Shown in pieces: positions 10,011 to 17,222 of a stretch of 32,404 nucleotides of DNA. The first letter of the stretch is position 1, and each line of letters starts with the position of its first letter. The notes beneath the pieces are model-generated. The model was not told the DNA's origin. It ran no database searches and was given only the letters and a program-made list of their open reading frames with translations. This DNA is from a virus: the IMG/VR virus record IMGVR_UViG_3300025280_000102, positions 1 to 32,404 of that record. One strand, given 5' to 3'. The position numbers and the translations under genes were made by a program.

Positions 10011-10093
10011 GGTCGTTACAGCGACTTTTAGGGTGCTCCATAGGGTGACCTACCAGAGAGAGGCACTTTCCGCTGTAAGGGGCTGTACGGCCC
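10011..10093. promoter_or_regulatory. GC-rich structured intergenic element
   Basis: This is a 132-bp gap in an otherwise gapless operon. An 8-bp inverted repeat TTACAGCG (10016-10023) / CGCTGTAA (10071-10078) encloses GTGC (10033-10036) / GCAC (10063-10066). Those in turn enclose TAGG-GTGA-CCTA (10041-10052), a GNRA-type tetraloop if read on the plus strand. A second hairpin GGGC-TGTACG-GCCC lies at 10080-10093. It could be a 5' UTR structure for the minus-strand leader, or a plus-strand RNA downstream of the late genes. The sequence does not settle the strand. Confidence 0.4.
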
Positions 10094-10107
10094 AGCAAAT
10101 GGAAATG

Positions 10108-10365
10108 CTAAATTTTGAGTACATCAATGACATAAATGATCAAGCTATTGGTCATAATGCTGATTCCAACGACATTTAGTGCCATTAACGCTCTGTCATG
10201 CCAACACCATCCCACAATAAACCAGCCGATAAGTCCTACCATATGAAATATAATATTAGCTGGATACACATTATTGCTTGTTAACAATAAAGCTATAATA
10301 ATTAATATTGATGATACCCATTTAACATACCAATCGAATGTGTGTGTAGGGGTTATCTTATTCAT
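10108..10365 (-). CDS. Small membrane protein, three predicted TM segments (DUF6552-like)
   Basis: This 85-aa protein has hydrophobic helices at about residues 14-30, 37-54 and 60-82, with only short polar loops and an N-terminus of about 12 residues. Compact three-helix proteins of this kind are common in marine phages. The resemblance to DUF6552 is from memory and moderate. It begins one base after the Rep-HNH gene ends, so it is cotranscribed. No transport motif can be assigned; an accessory role at the inner membrane is the most that can be inferred. Confidence 0.6.
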   Translation of the reverse strand: MNKITPTHTFDWYVKWVSSILIIIALLLTSNNVYPANIIFHMVGLIGWFIVGWCWHDRALMALNVVGISIMTNSLIIYVIDVLKI

Positions 10366-10366
10366 T

Positions 10367-10957
10367 CTATTTTCTTTCTGTCAGGAAAAAAAGCTCACCA
10401 CCATTTTTATGTTTTGCTCTATTACAATTACAACAGAGTATTTGGTATCTTTCTTTATTTTCTTTTATTTTTTTTAATGAAGGGGCTTTGTCTTTGCTGC
10501 CATCATTAAAAACATGGTCTATTTCTAAATATATTTCTTCTGTTTCTCCACAACAAACACAACGATTGCCCAGAGTATCTAACATACTTTTTCTTCTATC
10601 TCTATAGGATGGTGAAACGATCCACTCCATTCCAACAACATCTTTTTTATACCAATACATTCTGATGTCTCGTACATTTTTACGCCCATACTTCAGGCCC
10701 TCAACCTTTACACCTAAATCTTTCAGAGCATTTATTTTTAACACTGCTGGCTTAATCGCTCGTGCATTTAGGTTAGAAAATGTGGTTAGTTTTCCTTTGG
10801 GTACACCTAATAGCTCTCTAAATTCAGCTACAGTGAACTTCTCCTGCATTCTCACTCTTTGTCTCTTATCTCCTTCTTTTTGTTTAATTACCGCATACAG
10901 CGCCCGTGCATATTTGCTTTTGAGCATATTAGAATTAGACAAGATCGACCACTTCAC
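10367..10957 (-). CDS. Rep_3-type winged-helix domain fused to HNH endonuclease (196 aa)
   Basis: The start is GTG at 10957, with GGGAG six bases upstream inside the RNR gene. The two genes overlap by 23 bases. Residues 11-105 read like the second winged-helix domain of plasmid Rep_3 (RepE/pi-type) initiators: LKSKYARALY near the start, EFRELLGVPKG in the middle, then IKPAVLKIN and GLKYGRKNVRDIRMYW. Residues about 130-190 are an HNH nuclease: CVCC, then LEIDHV with the catalytic His, then YQILCCNCNRAKH. The first Rep winged helix is absent. The probable role is a free-standing homing-type endonuclease with a borrowed DNA-binding domain. A replication nickase or initiator is a less likely alternative. 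Confidence 0.75.
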   Translation of the reverse strand: MKWSILSNSNMLKSKYARALYAVIKQKEGDKRQRVRMQEKFTVAEFRELLGVPKGKLTTFSNLNARAIKPAVLKINALKDLGVKVEGLKYGRKNVRDIRMYWYKKDVVGMEWIVSPSYRDRRKSMLDTLGNRCVCCGETEEIYLEIDHVFNDGSKDKAPSLKKIKENKERYQILCCNCNRAKHKNGGELFFLTERK

Positions 10958-12851
10958 ATACGTCTCCCGTGCAATTTAGCGTCTGAGAGCTAATTGTATT
11001 GTCCTCACGCTCAAATTCAGACAGACCTTTCCAGTCTATCTTCTTAGGCATACGCTTCAGTAATGCCTCATATTCCTTTTTTGTACAATCCTGATAAGGT
11101 GCCTGTTCATAAATGTGTTCAGACATAGGAAGAAAACTAACACCTGACATCGTATCAAAATTATCATACACAAAGGCACCTACTTCCATCCACTCATCCT
11201 CTTTGACGCTGACTGTAATACTGGGTTTATGTTCGCACCAGTGTTCAGCGTATATTTGCCAAATCTTTAAATGATCAAGTGCTGACAAATCATGCCGTGT
11301 AATTGCTCCTTTGGGCGCTTTAATCGGAAATGAAAATACAGCAGTGGAGTCAGGCTTGTCCTTCTCATCCTCTACAGGAAATCCTGCTTGTGTCATGAAT
11401 ATAGTTAACGGGTCTTTCTTATCAGCCCGTACTGTTCGTACATAATATTCAGAGTGACGGGGATGTATACCTGATGCAGCGTCTACAAGCTGACTTACTG
11501 TACCGCTAGGCTTAACACACGTAATGCCAGCACTTGGCTCTATACCAAGACGTTTAGCGAAATTAGCATTAACCTTAACAGCATGTTCACGTAATTCAGA
11601 GAGTATAGAAGGAAGATCATCATCTGTCTTATTTGCTAACATCTCATTATCAAGAATACCAGTAAGGCTTACACCCAGTAATCTTTCTTCTTCTGTATTT
11701 CTAACCCACTGCCGTCCAAGACCTTTGAAGTTTGTAAAGCATGATTGTATCGTACCTAAGATGGTAGCCTTATCAACTTTGTACTTCAGTGTTTCCAGTG
11801 TATCATCCGAAGATACAATAACTTCACTCAGATTACAGAACTGTTTAGGCCGTAGTATAATTTCACTGCACGGGTTAGTTCCATAATCGATGTCAGCGTC
11901 TCTACGTCCGTATCTTGAAGCCTGTCTCTGTGCGGCCTGTCTATTAAAGATACCTCTTTCACCAGATTTGCTTTCATACAAAGAAGCCCACTCACGTATG
12001 AATGATCCTGTATCCAATCCTGCTGTATAACAAACAGAATTATTAGAGAATGCACGTTGAGGTTCACTAAGCCACCAGTCTCCGCTCTTGGCACGTCTCA
12101 TACGATCATCACCAAGATTAGATAAACTTATCAGTGCAGAGCGCCTAACACCACCTACCACAACTACATCAGCGATTTTACACATAAGGTCATGGCACTC
12201 TAAGGTACTTAACTTACGTCCCGCTGCATCTGTAAACATTTTTGTGGTAAACTTAAATAATTCTTCTAACGGCCCCGGCCCACTAGCTCTTCCACCAAAT
12301 GTTTTTAATTTGGAACCTGCTGGACGTACTTCTGATACATCCCAACGGGGAGCCTGACCAGCATACAGCAAATTTATCAATTCCTTGAATGCTCTGAACC
12401 ACCCTTCTTTGCTGTCCTTAACAACAATACACGTTTCACTTGACTCAACTGTATCAGGTACAGGAGGAAGTTGATTAACGTAGTCTCGTTCAACAGAGAA
12501 ACCTACACCTGTTCCGTGCATTAAAATATATAAACATTCGTCAAAAGCCCGTGGACTATCTACTGGTAGGTAACTGCAATTATAAGCAGCGATATGATTA
12601 CGCGCTAAAGCAGGACCAGCAGTCATCATTGCTCTCATACTAGGCATAACCTGCATGTTTACAATAGAATCATATAGATTTCCATGAAGATCAGGACCAA
12701 AAGTAAAGCCATACTTTTTAGTCAGGAAATCATTATAAAAATCCAATAACCGCGTAACGGTTTCTTCCCATGTCTCTCTACGACCTTCTTCTTCAATCCA
12801 GCGACTATATCGTGACTGGTGAATAAACGCTTGATAGTCAGTCGGTATCAT
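10935..12851 (-). CDS. Adenosylcobalamin-dependent (class II) ribonucleoside-triphosphate reductase
   Basis: This 638-aa protein resembles the monomeric Lactobacillus leichmannii-type class II enzyme (about 740 aa), so it is compact. It reduces ribonucleotides to deoxyribonucleotides using a B12-generated thiyl radical. Visible motifs are AYNCSYLP at about 89-96 (first redox Cys), GTGVGFSVE near 115, NPCSEIIL with FCNLSEV at about 325-345 (thiyl Cys and catalytic Glu), and CVKPSGTVSQL near 445. A C-terminal Cys pair in LNCTGDVCEV near 628-635 would be the reducing tail. GAGGAG lies ten bases before ATG inside the upstream 50-aa gene. It works oxygen-independently but needs cobalamin from the host. 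It sits with MazG-like and DUF3310 nucleotide genes. Confidence 0.92.
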   Translation of the reverse strand: MIPTDYQAFIHQSRYSRWIEEEGRRETWEETVTRLLDFYNDFLTKKYGFTFGPDLHGNLYDSIVNMQVMPSMRAMMTAGPALARNHIAAYNCSYLPVDSPRAFDECLYILMHGTGVGFSVERDYVNQLPPVPDTVESSETCIVVKDSKEGWFRAFKELINLLYAGQAPRWDVSEVRPAGSKLKTFGGRASGPGPLEELFKFTTKMFTDAAGRKLSTLECHDLMCKIADVVVVGGVRRSALISLSNLGDDRMRRAKSGDWWLSEPQRAFSNNSVCYTAGLDTGSFIREWASLYESKSGERGIFNRQAAQRQASRYGRRDADIDYGTNPCSEIILRPKQFCNLSEVIVSSDDTLETLKYKVDKATILGTIQSCFTNFKGLGRQWVRNTEEERLLGVSLTGILDNEMLANKTDDDLPSILSELREHAVKVNANFAKRLGIEPSAGITCVKPSGTVSQLVDAASGIHPRHSEYYVRTVRADKKDPLTIFMTQAGFPVEDEKDKPDSTAVFSFPIKAPKGAITRHDLSALDHLKIWQIYAEHWCEHKPSITVSVKEDEWMEVGAFVYDNFDTMSGVSFLPMSEHIYEQAPYQDCTKKEYEALLKRMPKKIDWKGLSEFEREDNTISSQTLNCTGDVCEVVDLV

Positions 12852-12990
12852 CTAAGGGTAGCTCCTCTTGTCCCGCATTCGCTGTTGCTTGAGCGTGTAT
12901 TATCCCCTTAATTATATTATCAACTTCTCTCCACGGTTGTCGTGAAAGATAATTAATAATATTATTCACAATATCAGTTGGTATTTCCAT
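12838..12990 (-). CDS. Hypothetical small protein upstream of RNR (50 aa)
   Basis: GGAG is six bases before ATG at 12990. The ORF overlaps the RNR start by 14 bases and carries the RNR ribosome site in its last codons, so it is probably translationally coupled to RNR. It is a short amphipathic helix containing SRQPWREVDNIIKGI followed by an acidic tail. It has no membrane segment and no recognised family. Confidence 0.6.
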   Translation of the reverse strand: MEIPTDIVNNIINYLSRQPWREVDNIIKGIIHAQATANAGQEELPLDDTD

Positions 12991-13001
12991 TCTGTACTCC
13001 T

Positions 13002-13082
13002 TTAAAATATGACATCACAAGTAACCCACATTACAGAAATAAACCACAACATTAAAAAAGATAAAATAATGGGTTGTATCAT
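13002..13082 (-). CDS. 26-aa single-pass membrane micropeptide
   Basis: ATG overlaps the stop of the MazG-like gene as ATGA, and the stop is 11 bases before the next ATG. The product is almost entirely hydrophobic: MIQPIILSFLMLWFISVMWV followed by a six-residue polar end. Overlap with the upstream stop and a full-length transmembrane composition argue for a real gene. The role is unknown. Confidence 0.5.
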   Translation of the reverse strand: MIQPIILSFLMLWFISVMWVTCDVIF

Positions 13083-13474
13083 CTCACTAAATTTGAAAGT
13101 TTCGGTGGTTCATAGCAGTCAGACTTAACCACTTTACCATCCTCCCTATACACTGGATTGCCGTCTCTGTCAAGCTTTGACATGTTCGACAGGTGAACTC
13201 TATTGAATGCAGTATCAAAAGACCAGCCGTAAGTGACAGCAAAGCCAACACACACATAGACCAGATCACAGAGTTCTTTAAGAACTTCTTCATCTTCTTC
13301 ATTACTAATAGCATACATCAATTCCCTAAATTCTTCCTGTATTAGAGTCCTTCTTAAATCTTTTTCACCATCCATTAAAGCAGAAGGTTTAGGATATTTA
13401 AGACCAACTGGATGTCTAAAGGCACGATGAAATATATGTAGCTTATCTTGTATCGTCTCGCTCTTACCCATCAT
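13079..13474 (-). CDS. MazG/PRA-PH-like nucleoside triphosphate pyrophosphohydrolase (131 aa)
   Basis: This is an all-alpha NTP-PPase. Residues 41-57 (RRTLIQEEFRELMYAIS) carry the EExxE metal-binding motif, and ELCDLVYVCVGFAVTYGW at about 67-84 supplies the second acidic site. The tail HLSNMSKLDRDGNPVYREDG is typical of the phage PRA-PH-like subgroup. Such enzymes hydrolyse NTPs or dNTPs to monophosphates and may tune nucleotide pools. ATG at 13474 has GAGG nine bases upstream; the second ATG is equally possible. It overlaps the DUF3310 gene by 11 bases. Confidence 0.88.
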   Translation of the reverse strand: MMGKSETIQDKLHIFHRAFRHPVGLKYPKPSALMDGEKDLRRTLIQEEFRELMYAISNEEDEEVLKELCDLVYVCVGFAVTYGWSFDTAFNRVHLSNMSKLDRDGNPVYREDGKVVKSDCYEPPKLSNLVR

Positions 13475-13736
13475 TCTTCATATCCTCTATAAGTTTATTC
13501 AGATACCATTGTGCCTTTAACAAATCTTTAACAGGATTTTCTTTTTCCTTATACTGATATCTGCTAACATATTTTATAATATTACCTTTCAGGTAACCTC
13601 TAAATTCTTTTAGTTCCATACTATTTCGTATTAGATCAATAGTTTCCATACTATTATTGTTATAATGTTCTGGACTATTAATTTGGTCATCTTTATTCTC
13701 TTTTCCTGACCATTCCATTCCATATGTAGTATACAT
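13464..13736 (-). CDS. DUF3310 family protein (90 aa)
   Basis: AAAGG six bases before ATG supports the start. The N-terminal 18 residues are a variable linker. From residue 19 the DUF3310 pattern is clear: INSPEHYNN, ETIDLI, FRGYLKGNIIKYVSRYQYKE, then DLLKAQWYLNKLI. Members are widespread in phages and are sometimes called nucleotide kinases, but no P-loop is present and the activity is not established. The place between RNR and MazG-like genes supports a link with nucleotide metabolism. Confidence 0.85.
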   Translation of the reverse strand: MYTTYGMEWSGKENKDDQINSPEHYNNNSMETIDLIRNSMELKEFRGYLKGNIIKYVSRYQYKEKENPVKDLLKAQWYLNKLIEDMKNDG

Positions 13737-13747
13737 TATATACCTTT

Positions 13748-14179
13748 CTAGTGAAGTTTCTTCTTGTAATCAGAAAACTTTATAATAGTAGCATCTGTAT
13801 TATTAACACCATCTAAAAATTTTCTATTACCATCTTCATCTTCTTCCGTGTTATCTAAGATTAACTGCTTAACCCTATTTTGACCCATTTCAATAACTTC
13901 ATCAAAATTTTCTCCAATCAATTCTATTAAACCGTGAGTTAAGAAGAAAACCATACTATTCTCAGAACCCTTATCAAGATTGTCAATAACATTAATTGAA
14001 ACTTGCTCCTTTAATAAAGAAAGATCAATTTTATCATCTATATCATGTTCTTCTGGTGCACCAATAATCTTTCTGGTCATGATAAGAGCTACGGATTCTG
14101 CTGGAAGATTTTCATACACATCCGCTATGTGCTTTATCATTTCAAATATTTCCTCTGTTAAGTCTTCATCATCATTCAT
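13748..14179 (-). CDS. Hypothetical acidic protein (143 aa)
   Basis: ATG shares a base with the stop of the endonuclease I gene (TAATGA), so translation is coupled. The protein is strongly acidic and helical (MNDDEDLTEEIFEMIKHI at the start), with a short basic C-terminus. No membrane segment, Cys motif or catalytic signature is visible. Position within the replication block suggests a DNA-metabolism accessory role; the family is not recognised. Confidence 0.65.
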   Translation of the reverse strand: MNDDEDLTEEIFEMIKHIADVYENLPAESVALIMTRKIIGAPEEHDIDDKIDLSLLKEQVSINVIDNLDKGSENSMVFFLTHGLIELIGENFDEVIEMGQNRVKQLILDNTEEDEDGNRKFLDGVNNTDATIIKFSDYKKKLH

Positions 14180-14535
14180 TATTCAAACCATTTCTTTGGT
14201 ATGTTTACATCAGAATATTCAAACTTATATCTTTCGCACCAATCAGCGTAAGTGGTTTTTGATCCTTTTCCTATTCTGGTATTTGGATTTTGAAATACAA
14301 ACTTTACATCAACTCCCAACTGATCACGTATCAGCAAATGTCTTGTTCTCTCATACCCATCATGAAAGTATCCTTTACCCTCTATATAAAATTCTTTATC
14401 AGAAATATAAAAATCAGGAATATACGTTCTCGGTTTAGGCTGATAGGATAAGCGAGTAGGTTCATATTCAAAAGATACTGAATACTTATTCAGAACATTC
14501 GCTATATTCCTTTCAAGGTTTGATTTGTATTTCAT
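14179..14535 (-). CDS. Endonuclease I-like Holliday junction resolvase (T7 gp3 family)
   Basis: At 118 aa it is close to the 149-aa T7 enzyme minus its N-terminus. Residue Glu8 in SNLERNIA, the pair Pro-Asp in YIPDFYI (about 38-44) and IEGKGYF (about 51-57) supply the E...PD...ExK active site of the PD-(D/E)XK fold. It would cleave branched DNA and four-way junctions before packaging and help degrade host DNA. The final basic-aromatic segment could contact DNA. ATG overlaps the stop of the upstream nuclease gene by four bases. Confidence 0.85.
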   Translation of the reverse strand: MKYKSNLERNIANVLNKYSVSFEYEPTRLSYQPKPRTYIPDFYISDKEFYIEGKGYFHDGYERTRHLLIRDQLGVDVKFVFQNPNTRIGKGSKTTYADWCERYKFEYSDVNIPKKWFE

Positions 14536-14999
14536 GGAGAAACTAAATCATTTATCCTTACATTATAGCACGAATGCTTATAGGTATACTTCCCGTCTCT
14601 TTCTCCTCTTTTTTTAAATATACTTTTCTTTTTAAAATCATCTTTGCTGATATATCCTAAAACCCATCCTTTCTCATAGGTACGTAATACTCTAACAAAT
14701 ATATATCCATCACAATCATAATCAATTTGAAAATCAGTAACAGTACAATCATAATGTTCTTGAGGTACTACTGTGCTACGCTTCGTCTTTACATCAATGC
14801 GGCGACCATCTGGCAACACTAAGTCGTATTTAAATGTATTAATCATTTCTCCACCGTATACGCTTTGTGCCAGATGTTCGCCTATAAAACCAGCAACATT
14901 TCCTCCACCAGCAGTGATGGACTTTCGTATGTTACCTAATTCTTTAGCCTTCTCACGGGCAATATCTATAACCTCATTAGAAACTGATATTTCCTTCAT
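14532..14999 (-). CDS. PD-(D/E)XK-type endonuclease-like protein (155 aa)
   Basis: NVAGFIGEHLAQSVYGG at about 34-50 carries the helix Glu. KYDLVLPDGRRIDVKTKRS at about 57-75 gives the D...DxK core of a restriction-endonuclease fold. The C-terminal half is beta-rich and Tyr-rich. The substrate is unknown; candidates are host DNA degradation or DNA repair. It lies directly upstream of the endonuclease I gene and overlaps it by four bases, so two nucleases of the same fold are made in tandem. Confidence 0.75.
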   Translation of the reverse strand: MKEISVSNEVIDIAREKAKELGNIRKSITAGGGNVAGFIGEHLAQSVYGGEMINTFKYDLVLPDGRRIDVKTKRSTVVPQEHYDCTVTDFQIDYDCDGYIFVRVLRTYEKGWVLGYISKDDFKKKSIFKKRGERDGKYTYKHSCYNVRINDLVSP

Positions 15000-15378
15000 A
15001 TATTTTACTCCACTTATCTTGTAAAAAATCTAAATACTTTTCGATGTATATGCATGTCTTAGGACTTTTACTTCTGTATTCTGTAATGTTGATATTGAAT
15101 GTTTGTTCGCTGTATACAACTGGAACTTGATTCTTTAGAAGGGTTTGTACACTTTCAAAGTCTGGGTGTATCTTACTAACATTATCAGCATAAGTTGTAT
15201 CTGACCAGTAGGAATTATCAAAAGCGTGTTCATCATTTTTTATTCGAATGCCAATAAAATTATTATAACCTCTAAAATTCCAGTGACCTCCTCTCTTATC
15301 GTTATCAGCAAACATATAGTACACATTGGGATTAGCTTCTAAATCTTCTGGATAAACACGCTTTTGATATATGATCAT
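14977..15378 (-). CDS. Hypothetical phage protein, DUF7831-like (133 aa)
   Basis: The start falls one base after the primase-helicase stop. The conspicuous segment NPNVYYMFADNDKRGGHWNF, followed by a segment ending NFIGIRIK, recalls phage proteins with a VYLFGDN...GGQA...NAIGIRTK pattern (DUF7831). The usual GGQA is replaced by GHWN here. The rest is mixed alpha/beta with no metal-binding cluster. The function is unknown. The family match is from memory. Confidence 0.6.
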   Translation of the reverse strand: MIIYQKRVYPEDLEANPNVYYMFADNDKRGGHWNFRGYNNFIGIRIKNDEHAFDNSYWSDTTYADNVSKIHPDFESVQTLLKNQVPVVYSEQTFNINITEYRSKSPKTCIYIEKYLDFLQDKWSKIYEGNISF

Positions 15379-16986
15379 TTAAAAATCTTCCGCTTCTAAT
15401 TCCTCATCAGGAGTTAATGCAATCTCATGTAACCTTCCTGTATTCAAATCATAGAATAGTTTATTAGACGGCCCCGTAAGTCCGCTGAACCTATTCTTTA
15501 TTACGCGCACTGTTGTCATATGACGTTCACGCATGTCAGTAGCCTGTCCATCGCGCTCAAGGCCCAGTACAATGTCCGATAGCTGCCCTATAGACCCTGA
15601 CCCTCTAAGCTGATGAAGTTTGGCTCTACCGCCCTCCTCATGCCCGTAATCGACACGTTTGAGATGGGAGGCTACGAACATACAGATGTCCAACTCCTGT
15701 ACCAACGTGCGTAGTCGAGTCATTATCTCATCAAGAGCCTTACGCTCATCCATGTTAGACTGATCAGATACAAGAATACTAACGTGATCAAGAAAAATAT
15801 ACTTACACTTCAGCGCCCGTACCATATACCTAACACGGGATACAATATTATTGATTGAGTTGCTACCAAAGTGATCAAAGAAAAACAGACGATCTGTCTC
15901 TAAAGTATTATTGAAAGCAGTTCTTAGCTCATCTTCAGTATACTCAAAGTCTGGAAGATGTATAGGCTTATTCATATCCAAGCCGACTACAGCTTGTGCT
16001 GTACGCCTAACACTCTCTTCCATAAACATTAAGCCTACACTATGTTCTGTATTCTTTAAGATATGGTAGGCAATCTCTCGCATGAAAGAAGACTTTCCAA
16101 GACCAGAACCAGCCGCTATGGTTACTAGCTCACCCATACGTATACCAAATGTAAGCTTGTTTAATCCTTTGTACGGATACTTAACAGAACTTTCAGTGGG
16201 GCCAGCAACAATAGTCTCCCACATATCAGAGCCAGCGACAATTCCTTCTGGTGTATACTTTTTAGAATCCCACCACATTTGCTGAAACTGTTTCTCTTCA
16301 CCATTGATAAGATACTCATTAGCATCTTTCATGTTAAGATTAATAATGTGCGTCTTTGGCATCAGAAGTTCAGCAACTTCTTTTGCTGCTTTCTTTCCCG
16401 GCTCATCATTGTCAAAGCATATTTTAATGTTATCAAACTGATTAAAATAATCGTAGTTTGCAGATACATCAGATACAGCGGATTTAGCGCCTGTCTTTAT
16501 AGATACAACAGGCCACTTACTACCCATCATTTGAAAGACAGATAGTGCATCAATCTCACCTTCTGTAATTGTGATATATTTACCACCATTGAAAAGGTTC
16601 TGACCAAATAAGGTAGAAGAAGATAATTGACCTTGAGATAGAAATTTCTTATCAGTTATACTTCTTTTCTTATTTGCTATGTGATTTCGTTCATCATCAT
16701 AATACGGAAAATACCAATGAGATGCTCCCTTTGTAACATTAAAGAATTTACACGTATTCTTTGAAATACCTCTTTCCTGTATATCGCACTCTACTCCTTT
16801 TTGATATTCCATATTCACAGGCTTTTTATGTTCTTTCATTAGTTTTTCCTTTAAACTAGTAGAGGCAGAATTTCTATGTAGCTCTCCACATGAAAAACAG
16901 TACGTATTTCCATTTGCATAGTAGGATAGAGCATCGCTGCTACCACAGTCAGGACACGGCTGGTGCGTCTTTACATATCTAGTCAT
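15379..16986 (-). CDS. DNA primase-helicase, T7 gp4-like (535 aa)
   Basis: All domains of a bifunctional primase-helicase are present. The zinc-binding module is CPDCGSS at 10-16 with CFSCGE at 31-36. The TOPRIM core is ITEGEIDALSVFQMM near 137-151 with ICFDNDEPGKKAAKE near 190. The RecA-like helicase has Walker A TIAAGSGLGKSSF near 290-302, Walker B FLDHVSIL, ASHLKR and the LRGSGSIGQLSDIVLGLERD switch/finger region. The acidic tail DEELEAEDF resembles the T7 gp4 tail that contacts the polymerase. It unwinds the fork and makes RNA primers. The start overlaps the previous gene by four bases. Confidence 0.95.
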   Translation of the reverse strand: MTRYVKTHQPCPDCGSSDALSYYANGNTYCFSCGELHRNSASTSLKEKLMKEHKKPVNMEYQKGVECDIQERGISKNTCKFFNVTKGASHWYFPYYDDERNHIANKKRSITDKKFLSQGQLSSSTLFGQNLFNGGKYITITEGEIDALSVFQMMGSKWPVVSIKTGAKSAVSDVSANYDYFNQFDNIKICFDNDEPGKKAAKEVAELLMPKTHIINLNMKDANEYLINGEEKQFQQMWWDSKKYTPEGIVAGSDMWETIVAGPTESSVKYPYKGLNKLTFGIRMGELVTIAAGSGLGKSSFMREIAYHILKNTEHSVGLMFMEESVRRTAQAVVGLDMNKPIHLPDFEYTEDELRTAFNNTLETDRLFFFDHFGSNSINNIVSRVRYMVRALKCKYIFLDHVSILVSDQSNMDERKALDEIMTRLRTLVQELDICMFVASHLKRVDYGHEEGGRAKLHQLRGSGSIGQLSDIVLGLERDGQATDMRERHMTTVRVIKNRFSGLTGPSNKLFYDLNTGRLHEIALTPDEELEAEDF

Positions 16987-17222
16987 AACGCCTCCAATTT
17001 TTTGCCATCAAGAATAACTTCAGAATTAGTTTCAATCCACACTCTGGCACCACAAGATAACGGTTTGTCCGGTGAATAAATTACCTTACTTGGTCCTAAT
17101 ATTTCAACTTCATGAGCATATTTATTACTCTTGTAAGTTTTAACCGTAACAACTGGTTCATTAAAACCGTGTTTCTTATTAGCACGAATCTTGTGCATAT
17201 TTATATGTATTTTCTTTTTCAT
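16983..17222 (-). CDS. Conserved-looking small basic protein (79 aa)
   Basis: It overlaps both neighbours by four bases (ATGA-type coupling on each side), between the Cas4-like nuclease and primase-helicase genes. It is Lys-rich at the N-terminus and beta-rich later, with phrases such as VVTVKTYKSNKYAHEVEI and PLSCGARVWIETNSEVI. I believe similar small proteins occur in other marine phages, but no function is known to me. A nucleic-acid-binding accessory of the replisome is a reasonable guess from charge and context only. Confidence 0.7.
   Translation of the reverse strand: MKKKIHINMHKIRANKKHGFNEPVVTVKTYKSNKYAHEVEILGPSKVIYSPDKPLSCGARVWIETNSEVILDGKKLEAL

Noticed and set aside
9910-10179. 89-codon plus-strand frame over the early operon end
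   Set aside because: It runs antisense to two minus-strand genes and through the structured gap, and lacks a ribosome site.
10935-12851. Intein or intron in the RNR gene
   Set aside because: The reading frame is continuous and the usual class II motifs follow one another without an insertion; the protein is shorter, not longer, than the reference enzyme.
13464-13736. Naming the DUF3310 gene a nucleotide kinase
   Set aside because: There is no Walker A motif in the protein; the label sometimes used for this family is not supported by sequence.
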